12,975 nucleotides of DNA from an uncultured Collinsella sp. GTDB taxonomy: Bacteria > Actinomycetota > Coriobacteriia > Coriobacteriales > Coriobacteriaceae. Under the pieces are notes generated by a model. It was not told the DNA's origin. It was given only the letters and a program-made list of their open reading frames with translations, and searched no databases. Both the position numbers and the translations under genes were made by a program. Shown in pieces: positions 1 to 6,255 of the stretch. The DNA is taken from assembly GCA_900555355.1 (NCBI GenBank), contig USKV01000018.1:1-12975 (forward strand), written 5' to 3'. Numbering within the stretch: the first letter of the stretch is position 1; each line of letters begins with the position of its first letter.

Positions 1-1185
1 CGAGCCGCTACTCCTGCGGCGACCGCTGCCCCCGCTGCTACGTCCGCGCGCCAGGGCGGTATGCCTTGGGACCGTGGTGCTGCCGCTCCGGCGGCTCAGC
101 CTGCGTCCCGTTCTGCGTCCGTGTCAGTCTCCAAGCCTGCAGCGCCTGCGCCTCAGCCCGTTGCGGCCCCCGCGCCTGCCACCGCTCCGGCACCTAAGCC
201 CCAGTCCAACAATGCCGCCCAGGTTGCCGCCGCCGGTGCTGCCGAGACCCCCGCGGTCGAGGATGCCGGAGAGCTCCAGCGCAAATGGGCCGAGGTTGTC
301 GAGCGTGTCAAGGCGCGTCAGGCTTCCTACGCAGGGCTTTTGCTCAACGCCCGCGCCACGGCCGACGACGGCTCCAAGCTCACGGTCTCGTTCCCCGCGG
401 GCTCGACCTTTGCCATCAAGATGCTCGGTCGCGCCGACACGCAATCGGTGGTCCTGCCGACGGTCTGCGCGGTCTTCGGTCGTCGTACCGTCGACTATGT
501 CCTGGATGGGGGTGGCACGCCGGCTCCTCAACATGAGGAGCATTCTCCATCTGCACGGGCTGCGGTATCTGCGGACCCGCAACCCGTGTCCTCGGCGGCC
601 CCTGTATCCTCGAGCGCCAGCGCTCCGCAGCAGCAAGCGATGCCGGTGATGGCACCGACCCCGTCGGCGCCTAAGCCCGCTACGCCCAAATCTGCTGCTC
701 CGGCTCCCGCGCCCAAGCCCGCCGCCGCGCCTGCGTCTAAGTCATCCGACCTGGCTAAGGCCCCCTGGCTGCGCTCCGACAACCCTGCCGGCGCTCCTGC
801 CACGGGCAAGCTCCCGACCGAGCCAGCGCCCCGTGCGCCCGAGCGCTCTGCCGCTCCCAAGGCTCAGCCGTCTGCGCAGTCCGCTCCGTGGGAATCCGAG
901 CAGGTTCCCTACGACGATGCCATGGTCGGCGGTTTTGCTGCCGATGCCGGCGGGGATGATCTGCCCCCGTTCGACGTGCCGGGTGCGACGCCCGCGCCCA
1001 AGCCCGCTGCAACTGCCCCCAAAGAGGAGGACGCTCCTGCAGCTCCCTGGGAGTCCAACCCCGGTGCGGGCAGCCCCTTCGGCCATCAGGGTGCAGCCCC
1101 GAGCATCCCGCAGACCGAGGACGAGGCCAAAGCCCTCATCCGCAGCGTCTTCGGTCAGTCCACCATCTTCAAGCCGGTGGAGTAG
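1..1185 (+). CDS. dnaX: DNA polymerase III subunit gamma/tau, C-terminal part (5' end outside window)
   Basis: The reading frame is open from the first base, so this is the 3' part of a longer gene; the AAA+ clamp-loader ATPase half lies upstream of the window. What is visible is a long Ala/Pro-rich linker, then a compact folded block at about nt 260-520 (LQRKWAEVVERVKAR, then a Gly/Asp/Phe-rich beta segment ending VDYVLDGG), then a second Ala/Pro/Ser-rich linker, and a short conserved-looking tail (EDEAKALIRSVFGQSTIF) ending in TAG. Proline-rich linkers around a small domain are typical of actinobacterial tau C-termini, which connect the clamp loader to the polymerase and helicase. The identity also rests on ybaB and recR lying downstream, a classic dnaX neighbourhood. 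The first in-frame ATG, at 61, lies inside the linker and is not a credible start. Whether a gamma form is made by frameshifting cannot be judged because the relevant region is absent. Confidence 0.85.
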   Translation, partial: RAATPAATAAPAATSARQGGMPWDRGAAAPAAQPASRSASVSVSKPAAPAPQPVAAPAPATAPAPKPQSNNAAQVAAAGAAETPAVEDAGELQRKWAEVVERVKARQASYAGLLLNARATADDGSKLTVSFPAGSTFAIKMLGRADTQSVVLPTVCAVFGRRTVDYVLDGGGTPAPQHEEHSPSARAAVSADPQPVSSAAPVSSSASAPQQQAMPVMAPTPSAPKPATPKSAAPAPAPKPAAAPASKSSDLAKAPWLRSDNPAGAPATGKLPTEPAPRAPERSAAPKAQPSAQSAPWESEQVPYDDAMVGGFAADAGGDDLPPFDVPGATPAPKPAATAPKEEDAPAAPWESNPGAGSPFGHQGAAPSIPQTEDEAKALIRSVFGQSTIFKPVE

Positions 1186-1193
1186 CTGTACGG

Positions 1194-1204
1194 GCGGGTA
1201 TACT
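1194..1204 (+). promoter_or_regulatory. Possible promoter of the 1240 gene
   Basis: GCGGGTATACT ends in a good -10 hexamer (TATACT, 1199-1204) just after the dnaX stop and 36 bases before the next start codon. The same 11 bases occur on the minus strand upstream of lemA. No good -35 is seen at 16-18 bp, so this is a moderate call; the gene could also be read through from dnaX. Confidence 0.4.
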
Positions 1205-1239
1205 GCTCAAGAAGAGAACCCTTTGAACGGAGCGAGCTT

Positions 1240-1500
1240 ATGATGTGGGAATATGTCCGCCTTGAGGACGATACGCAGGTTTCGTATTCCGAAGTCCGGG
1301 AGGACAACACGGTGAAGGTTGTTGTGGAGCGCCCGCGTGATTGGGGTTTTGACACGGCGGAGTGTATCTTGCCGGCATTCAATTGGGTGTCACACGAGGG
1401 CTTTAGCGAAGCGGACCTCCAAGAACTCGATGATTTCGTGCGTAACAATGCCCCGCTCATCCTGCGTTTTGCCTACGAAGGCGGACGAGTCTATGCCTAG
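1240..1500 (+). CDS. Small hypothetical protein, 86 residues
   Basis: I do not recognise this family. The product is acidic and soluble, with no signal peptide or membrane segment. The first half looks like beta strands (YVRLEDDTQVSYSEV, then NTVKVVVERPRDWGFDTAECILP). The second half has a helix (FSEADLQELDDFVRNNAPLILRFA) and a short final strand. The start is an ATG at 1240, followed at once by a second ATG; ACGGAG at 1226-1231 gives a plausible ribosome site. It lies 54 bases after dnaX on the same strand and converges on the membrane-protein gene at 1523-1990. It is real rather than a shadow because it has a ribosome site, balanced composition and no competing frame. Its AT content is higher than that of dnaX, which may point to a later insertion. 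Confidence 0.7.
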   Translation: MMWEYVRLEDDTQVSYSEVREDNTVKVVVERPRDWGFDTAECILPAFNWVSHEGFSEADLQELDDFVRNNAPLILRFAYEGGRVYA

Positions 1501-1522
1501 TCTGTTTCGACTCGGTCATACA

Positions 1523-1990
1523 TCACTTTCTTTTGTCCGGGCGCATCTGTATTTCGGACATGTGCAACGTAGTGCCGCGTATATCGCATTCGAGCAGACA
1601 GGTGCGTGACGGTCGGTCTAGGATGCTGAGGTCGATGCGATACGTCGCATGGCTGTCCGTGTACTCGACTTGCTCGGCGTTGACGGTTGCTCCGATTGTC
1701 GATAAAGAGCCCGGTTCGGCATCGACAATCTTGAAGCCCTTTATCTTGACCTTGAACTCTTGGTAGAGGGACGGGCTGTTGTAGTAAATGGTTCGACTTC
1801 CGTCGGTGCACTCATCGGTCGCTTCCCATTTAACGACGGGCTGGTTCGAGCTGGCTACCAGCAGTTCTGCTCCAAAGGCTATAGCATGGGTGATGACAAC
1901 CAGCAATGCCCAGCCGACAAAGAGATAGAGAACAAAATATGCAACGGGGTGTTTTGAGCGGATGTTTTGGAGCACGTCGGGGGCATTCAT
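1523..1990 (-). CDS. Hypothetical single-pass membrane protein, 155 residues
   Basis: The N-terminus has a short soluble segment, then one strong hydrophobic helix at about residues 17-41 (VAYFVLYLFVGWALLVVITHA), then a roughly 110-residue hydrophilic domain. The likely topology is an N-terminal anchor with the domain outside the membrane. That domain carries three cysteines (C61, C131, C135) and strand-like stretches such as FKVKIKGFKIVD, and it ends in a basic tail (RPDKRK). I do not recognise the family. The start is supported by GGAGG seven bases upstream of the ATG and by a perfect TATAAT about 36 bases before it, so it has its own promoter. It is convergent with the 1240-1500 gene, with only 22 bases between stop codons and no clear terminator there. 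Its base composition is more AT-rich than the flanking replication genes. Confidence 0.75.
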   Translation of the reverse strand: MNAPDVLQNIRSKHPVAYFVLYLFVGWALLVVITHAIAFGAELLVASSNQPVVKWEATDECTDGSRTIYYNSPSLYQEFKVKIKGFKIVDAEPGSLSTIGATVNAEQVEYTDSHATYRIDLSILDRPSRTCLLECDIRGTTLHMSEIQMRPDKRK

Positions 1991-2025
1991 GGGGGCACCT
2001 CCAAATTGCTATCTATGGCAATCAA

Positions 2026-2042
2026 ATTATACCCCGCCGTCA
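2026..2042 (-). promoter_or_regulatory. Promoter of the 155-residue membrane-protein gene
   Basis: Read on the minus strand, this is TGACGGCGGGGTATAAT, ending in a perfect -10 hexamer. The expected start of transcription is about 25-30 bases before the ATG, leaving room for the GGAGG ribosome site. No recognisable -35 lies at 17 bp. The same 17 bases, with one change, precede nifJ at 7378-7394. Confidence 0.6.
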
Positions 2043-2247
2043 CGAGCGCCGCCTAGAGTAGCGGCTCGGCATTTAGTCATTTAGTGATACACAGAAAATG
2101 TCGGATTCCGGCTCTACAAGATTTAGCTTTCAATATTATGCAGATGCGAATTATTCAACTTTGCATAATCTTTGGGTGCGGCTTGCACTCCAGGACATGT
2201 ATATCGACTGAGGTAACACGTCCGCCCCGCTCGCTGGCCGCGCGCCG

Positions 2248-2256
2248 TGGTACGAT
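2248..2256 (+). promoter_or_regulatory. Possible promoter of ybaB-recR
   Basis: TGGTACGAT is an extended -10 (TG, one base, TACGAT) 75 bases before the ybaB start. The -35 region is GC-rich and weak. It would give ybaB-recR a promoter independent of dnaX, which fits the insertion of two other genes between them. Confidence 0.4.
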
Positions 2257-2331
2257 TTTTGAGTTTGAAAGTCCCGCCGCGTCTCGGCTGCCCTTGCAGC
2301 TCGTTGCGCGGCCGCACGCAAAGGAGCCATT

Positions 2332-2652
2332 ATGGCCGGTATGAACATGCAGCAGATGATGAAGCAGGCTCGCAAGATGCAGGAGCAGCTTGCCGCCGCG
2401 CAGGAGAACCTCAAGTCCCAGACCGTCGACGCCTCTGCCGGCGGCGGCATGGTCAAGGTGACCGTTAACGGCGAGATGGAGCTCGTCAACCTCACCATCG
2501 ATCCCGATGCCCTCGATCCCGAGGACATCGATATGCTGCAGGACATGATCATGGCTGCCGTCAACGAGGCCGTCCGCGGCGTCAACGAGCTCGCCAACAA
2601 GCAGATGGGCGCCATCACCGGCGGCCTCAACATCCCGGGCATGCCGTTCTAA
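2332..2652 (+). CDS. ybaB: YbaB/EbfC family nucleoid-associated protein
   Basis: The product has 106 residues, the usual size for this family. It has the hallmark Met/Gln-rich N-terminal helix ([23 protein letters not shown]), the central strand pair around [22 protein letters not shown], a [20 protein letters not shown] helix, and a Gly/Met/Pro tail ([10 protein letters not shown]). The family forms homodimers that bind DNA and influence nucleoid organisation and gene expression; many bacteria keep it next to recR and dnaX. The start is clear: AAGGAG lies six bases before the ATG. The stop is 13 bases before the recR start, so the two genes are almost certainly co-transcribed. Confidence 0.95.
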   Translation: MAGMNMQQMMKQARKMQEQLAAAQENLKSQTVDASAGGGMVKVTVNGEMELVNLTIDPDALDPEDIDMLQDMIMAAVNEAVRGVNELANKQMGAITGGLNIPGMPF

Positions 2653-2665
2653 GACACGCATATAT

Positions 2666-3262
2666 ATGAGTGCGAATCACAGTCTGCAAAAACTGCTCGA
2701 TGAGCTGGGTCGTCTGCCGGGCATTGGTCCCAAGTCGGCCCAGCGCATCGCCTATTACCTGCTCGAGGCCGATGCCGAGGAGGCCCGCCGCCTGGCCGAG
2801 GCCATCCTGGAGGTCAAGCAGGAGGTCCACTTTTGCAGCCGTTGCTTTAACTACGCCACGGCCGACGAGTGCTCCATCTGCCAGGATCCGATGCGCGATA
2901 CCACTCGCATTTGCGTGGTGGGCGAGCCGCGCGACGTCCAGGCAATCGAGCGCACGGGCAGCTACCATGGCCTCTACCATGTGCTGGGCGGCGTGATCAG
3001 CCCCATGGACAAGATCGGTCCCGAGCAGCTGCATATCCGCGAGCTGCTGGCGCGCCTGGGCCACGAGGACATCCACGAGGTCATTATCGCCACCAACCCC
3101 AACATCGAGGGCGAGACTACGGCGAGCTACCTTGCTCGCACCATCAAGCCATTGGGCGTTGAGGTATCGCGTCTTGCGAGCGGCCTTCCCGTGGGCGGCG
3201 ACTTGGAGTATGCCGACGAGCTTACGCTTGGCCGCGCTATCGAGGCCCGCCGCGCGATCTAG
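2666..3262 (+). CDS. recR: Recombination mediator protein RecR
   Basis: At 198 residues this is normal RecR length. In order it shows the helix-hairpin-helix ([20 protein letters not shown], about 14-33), a four-cysteine zinc finger (C57, C60, C69, C72), a Toprim domain starting [11 protein letters not shown] with the conserved acidic residue E87, and the C-terminal segment [26 protein letters not shown]. RecR works with RecO, and with RecF at gaps, to load RecA on single-stranded DNA coated with SSB. The ATG at 2666 gives the standard N-terminus, but no good ribosome site precedes it. Translation may therefore depend on ribosomes finishing ybaB 13 bases upstream. No intrinsic terminator is obvious after the stop. 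Confidence 0.97.
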   Translation: MSANHSLQKLLDELGRLPGIGPKSAQRIAYYLLEADAEEARRLAEAILEVKQEVHFCSRCFNYATADECSICQDPMRDTTRICVVGEPRDVQAIERTGSYHGLYHVLGGVISPMDKIGPEQLHIRELLARLGHEDIHEVIIATNPNIEGETTASYLARTIKPLGVEVSRLASGLPVGGDLEYADELTLGRAIEARRAI

Positions 3263-3333
3263 GCGGCGCCAGCTCCGCGGCATGTCCCGTCGGCCTGCCG
3301 CATGGGGCGCTCATAATTGGGCGCGCGTTCATG

Positions 3334-3421
3334 CATTTGTTGTGCAACAAACCTGCTTTTCGTCCGCTTATCGCGTGGATGGGTCCGTCTGCGCCTCGTA
3401 TTTGCCCATTCGTTGCGCAAC
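3334..3421. promoter_or_regulatory. Pair of similar palindromic sites upstream of the kinase operon (candidate operators)
   Basis: CATTTGTTGTGCAAC (3334-3348) and CATTCGTTGCGCAAC (3407-3421) match at 13 of 15 positions. The core GTTGYGCAAC is a perfect 10-base palindrome in the second copy. The first copy has longer arms, TTTGTTG and CAACAAA, around a TG centre. The centres are 73 bp apart, close to seven helical turns, and the second overlaps the possible -35 (TTGCGC, 3413-3418). This is the pattern expected for a dimeric regulator acting at two sites. The regulator is not in the window. Confidence 0.45.
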
Positions 3422-3443
3422 CTTTTGGGTTCGCTGATACACT
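3413..3443 (+). promoter_or_regulatory. Possible promoter of the anchored protein/kinase/FHA operon
   Basis: An extended -10, TGATACACT (3435-3443), follows a TTGCGC -35-like hexamer at 3413-3418 with a long 19-bp spacer. Transcription would begin near 3450, giving a leader of about 55 bases before the start codon at 3506. The -35 lies inside one of the GTTGYGCAAC palindromes, so occupancy of that site should affect expression. Confidence 0.45.
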
Positions 3444-3467
3444 CAAATGTGAATATGAAAGAATGCT

Positions 3468-3489
3468 CCGCTTTTAAGCGGCGTGTTTT
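3468..3489 (+). promoter_or_regulatory. Leader hairpin followed by a T-run (possible attenuator)
   Basis: CCGCTTTTAAGCGG (3468-3481) can form a short stem and is followed by CGTGTTTTTG. This resembles a weak intrinsic terminator, placed just before the strong ribosome site at 3494-3500. It may reduce read-through into the operon. The stem is short, so the call is tentative. Confidence 0.3.
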
Positions 3490-3505
3490 TGTTGGAGGAG
3501 AACGC

Positions 3506-4414
3506 ATGCGGCCCGGGGGCACTCAGACAAAGCATGGCGCCGCGGTGCGCATGCGACGCCGGCTGGGCCTGGCGCCTCGGGCGTGTGTGCTGCTGTCTTG
3601 CTCGCTCGTGCTGGTCATAGCCGGTGTTTCGGCTTATGGCATGACGGTGCCGTCCATGGTGCAGGCGCATGCTGCGCGTGAGCTGCATATTGGGCGCAAG
3701 GCCAAAAGCGACTTGGGAACGACAACTGGATATGCGTGGGCGAGTGTGGTCTCGCACATTGTGTTCGGTGGCGACGATGCGGACAGTCCCGAAACATCGG
3801 ACAACGAGGTTACGCTGGCAAACGGCAAGACCATCGTGCTCACCAACACCAAGATTATCCATCATCTTTCCGATAACAGCGTTTCGGCCGTCGTAAACAA
3901 GGCCGAGCAGCAAAAGGGTCAGGATACGCAGCAGTCGGGGAAACCTGGCGGCTCCGGTTCGTCTGGCTCCAGCTCCGATTCGTCGAACTCGAGCGGCGGT
4001 TCCGGTTCGGGCTCCGCCTCTGGCGGTGGATCTTCGAGTGGTGGCTCGACGGACGGCGGCGCCGGCGGCGACATGGGTTCGGGTGGTCTCTCGGTTGCCG
4101 AGGAAGAGAGTATCCACAGCTGGCTCGTGACCAAGTGCAACATGCTCGATGGCTATGTCGCCCGCGCCAATAGCGTGGTTTCGACCTATAACGCTACGGG
4201 CGATACCGGACCGTGCGACACCCTGGCGAATGACATGTTTGTCATCCGTGCCGAGTTCGGTCGGCAAAGGTTCTCGACCAAATCTAAGTGGTATCGGCAG
4301 TATGCCAATCTGTGGGGCTGCTATACCAACCTGTGCCAATGGGTTGGGCACTATGGCGACGACGACGTCGCGCTCAACAACTTCAACACCAATGTGGCGG
4401 CGATCGCCCTATGA
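3506..4414 (+). CDS. Membrane-anchored or secreted protein with Gly/Ser linker, 302 residues
   Basis: I do not recognise the family. A basic N-terminus (RMRRRLGLAPR) is followed by one hydrophobic helix at about residues 27-45 (CVLLSCSLVLVIAGVSAYG), which fits a signal anchor or a signal peptide. A small domain follows (about 55-135, with VTLANGKTIVLTNTKIIHHL), then a low-complexity Gly/Ser linker (about 144-195), then a C-terminal domain of about 105 residues with four cysteines (C211, C237, C272, C277) that could pair as disulfides outside the cell, and many aromatic residues. The frame is open from further upstream, but GGAGGAG at 3494-3500, five bases before the ATG at 3506, decides the start. 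The stop overlaps the kinase start as ATGA (4411-4414), so the two are translationally coupled. It may be the sensor or the output of the kinase; this is inference. Confidence 0.8.
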   Translation: MRPGGTQTKHGAAVRMRRRLGLAPRACVLLSCSLVLVIAGVSAYGMTVPSMVQAHAARELHIGRKAKSDLGTTTGYAWASVVSHIVFGGDDADSPETSDNEVTLANGKTIVLTNTKIIHHLSDNSVSAVVNKAEQQKGQDTQQSGKPGGSGSSGSSSDSSNSSGGSGSGSASGGGSSSGGSTDGGAGGDMGSGGLSVAEEESIHSWLVTKCNMLDGYVARANSVVSTYNATGDTGPCDTLANDMFVIRAEFGRQRFSTKSKWYRQYANLWGCYTNLCQWVGHYGDDDVALNNFNTNVAAIAL

Positions 4415-6252
4415 CGAACGACCTCGCTTTTACGGCAGCCCAGTCGCTCAACCGCGATCCCATGGTGGGCCTGCGCCTGGCGCGCGTCGACGGGTTTGAG
4501 CCGGCCGTCGCCCTGGGCACGGACGAGCTTCCCGCCTACCTGCGCCGTTTTACGATGCTGTTTGCCGATGACGCCACCATGCGCCGCGGCGGTATCGGCC
4601 GTGTGACGCGTGCCGTCAACGCGCAGGGCGAGGCCGTGGCGCTCAAGCAGCTCATCTTGCCAACGCGCGACGAATTTGATGACGATGTCGCCCACGAGGC
4701 GCTGGTCACCAAGTTCAAGGCGGCGTTTCGCGAGGAATATGAATGCCATCGTGCCCTTTCGGGCCTTAAGGGCTTTCCCCGCTTATACGGGTGGGGCGAG
4801 GTCGACGGCGTGCCCGCGATTGTCATGGAGTGGGTCGAGGGCGAGACGCTCGCTCGCCTGCGCCCGCGCCTTGCCGTGGACGATGCCGGGCGTCTGTCGC
4901 CGCTCGTGGCGGCGCGCCTGGGTCGCGACCTGTTCGATCTGCTCTGCCGCATGAGCTTGGTGGGCGAGGGGTTCGTCCACCGCGATATCTCTCCCGCTAA
5001 TATTATGGTGCGCACGGCGCGCCTGCCGCTCGACCGACAGCTTGCCGAGGGCACCTTCGACCTGTGCTTGATCGATTTTGGCTCGTCGCTGGCGCTCGAG
5101 CCCGCCTCTGCGGTGGCCGGCACCGGCGGCAAGGCGTCGTTTACCGAGCGCTATGCCACGTTGCGCCGTGCGACGGTGGCCTACGCCCCGCCCGAGATGC
5201 TCACCGACGATATCCCCGACCTGCGCATGCTTCGCATGTCGCCGGCGATCGATGTCTATGCGGCGGCGAGTACGGTCTACGAGCTCATCGCCGGTGTCGC
5301 GCCGTACGAAGTAGCGCCGGGTGCGTCGGGTACTTCGGGCTCGCGCAAAAAGACGCGCGATATCGCCAGCCCTTATCGCCTCAAGATGGATACGCTGCCC
5401 GATTATCCCGTCGGCGCCCACGCGCCCGGCTGCGACTTGACGCAACTGCTGCGACGCGAGCCCGATGTGGCACTTGCCGCGGCCGAACAGGCTCAGCAGC
5501 TGGGGCTCGATCCAAATTCCGAGGACCTGCGCGATGCGCTGACGTTTGTCGATGCTCAGCTGTTCGATGTGGTGATGGCCTGCCTGTCCTGCCATCAGGG
5601 AGATCGTCCCGAGCCGGCTGCGGTGGAGGCGGCGCTCTCGGCATTTTGCGACCACTATGCGCAAAATGTCGCCCGCTCGCTTCGCGCCGAGCCGCTCATG
5701 CCGTGCCCGATGGAGGTATCGGGGCACACAGTCCGGCGTGCGGCGATGGTTGGTGCGACGGCGGTATGCGGCGTGCTTTGGACTGTGGTCGTGGTATCAG
5801 CGGCGCTGTTGGCGTCGGGCGCTCATGTGACGCTCGTCGTGGGACCGCTTATGTGGTCCGGGAAGCTGCCGGCCATTATCGCCGCGCTGGCGCTGGCGCT
5901 GCCGGGCATGGTGGGCATCGCTGCCGGGGCCTTGGCACGCGACCGCCGTGCGGGATTCCTGCAGGGCGTGTTGGCCCTTTCCGTCTGCGAGGTTCCGGCG
6001 CTGGCCGCACTCGCATGCGCCGTGTTTTCCCAGCATGCCGTGGCGGGTGGCCTGGTAGCCGCCATAATTGCAACCTATGCGCTCACGTGGTTTTTGCTGG
6101 CGATGGGGTTTGCCTTTGAGCTTCCCGTCGTGTCAGCACGACGTGCGAAAATTTCCATGGCGACGCCGCTTGCCGGCGGAGCCGCGGCTGCCCGCGCCTT
6201 TGGCGGGCCGGCCGAAGTATCTGACACGATCTCTGCGACCAAGGAGGGCTAA
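4411..6252 (+). CDS. Serine/threonine protein kinase with four C-terminal membrane segments, 613 residues
   Basis: The kinase motifs appear in order: a Gly-rich loop variant (RRGGIGRVTRA, 59-68), the ATP-binding lysine K79 (VALKQ), a likely helix-C glutamate near 108-111, the catalytic loop HRDISPANIMV (H190, D192, N197), the metal-binding DFG (222-224), APPE (259-262) and the subdomain IX aspartate D281. HRDISPAN replaces the usual HRDLKPEN, so the lysine after the catalytic aspartate is missing; the core catalytic residues are intact. After a linker come four hydrophobic helices (about 443-469, 486-508, 515-541, 545-571) and a 40-residue tail rich in Ala, Ser and Thr. An even number of helices puts kinase and tail both in the cytoplasm. 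There are no PASTA domains. The ATG at 4411 overlaps the previous stop; an upstream in-frame ATG at 4288 lies inside the previous gene and is rejected. The FHA gene begins three bases after this stop. Confidence 0.9.
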   Translation: MTNDLAFTAAQSLNRDPMVGLRLARVDGFEPAVALGTDELPAYLRRFTMLFADDATMRRGGIGRVTRAVNAQGEAVALKQLILPTRDEFDDDVAHEALVTKFKAAFREEYECHRALSGLKGFPRLYGWGEVDGVPAIVMEWVEGETLARLRPRLAVDDAGRLSPLVAARLGRDLFDLLCRMSLVGEGFVHRDISPANIMVRTARLPLDRQLAEGTFDLCLIDFGSSLALEPASAVAGTGGKASFTERYATLRRATVAYAPPEMLTDDIPDLRMLRMSPAIDVYAAASTVYELIAGVAPYEVAPGASGTSGSRKKTRDIASPYRLKMDTLPDYPVGAHAPGCDLTQLLRREPDVALAAAEQAQQLGLDPNSEDLRDALTFVDAQLFDVVMACLSCHQGDRPEPAAVEAALSAFCDHYAQNVARSLRAEPLMPCPMEVSGHTVRRAAMVGATAVCGVLWTVVVVSAALLASGAHVTLVVGPLMWSGKLPAIIAALALALPGMVGIAAGALARDRRAGFLQGVLALSVCEVPALAALACAVFSQHAVAGGLVAAIIATYALTWFLLAMGFAFELPVVSARRAKISMATPLAGGAAAARAFGGPAEVSDTISATKEG

Positions 6253-6255
6253 GCC

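Larger units (their letters stand above)
1991..2331. other. Divergent intergenic region between the membrane-protein gene and ybaB
   Basis: This 341-base gap holds no convincing gene. It contains the minus-strand promoter at 2026-2042, an 8-base tandem duplication (CATTTAGT twice, 2070-2085), an AT-rich stretch at about 2075-2215, and a plus-strand extended -10 at 2248-2256. I looked for the signal recognition particle RNA, which sits near dnaX in some bacteria, and did not see its conserved core. The overlapping open frames here have poor starts and no recognisable product. Confidence 0.6.

Noticed and set aside
1991..2331. Signal recognition particle RNA near dnaX
   Set aside because: The conserved SRP RNA core was looked for and not seen.
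3317..3505. Upstream extension of the anchored protein to an ATG at 3317
   Set aside because: The extension has no ribosome site, would cover the promoter and operator-like repeats, and precedes a strong GGAGGAG and ATG at 3506.
3443..4351. 302-codon minus-strand frame opposite the anchored protein
   Set aside because: Arg/Ala/Thr-rich shadow without a ribosome site; the plus-strand frame has a membrane helix, a linker and coupling to the kinase.
4783..6119. Long alternative frames within the kinase gene (314 codons minus strand, 351 codons plus strand)
   Set aside because: Their products are Arg/Ala/Gly-rich with no motifs, and the kinase frame carries every catalytic motif in order.
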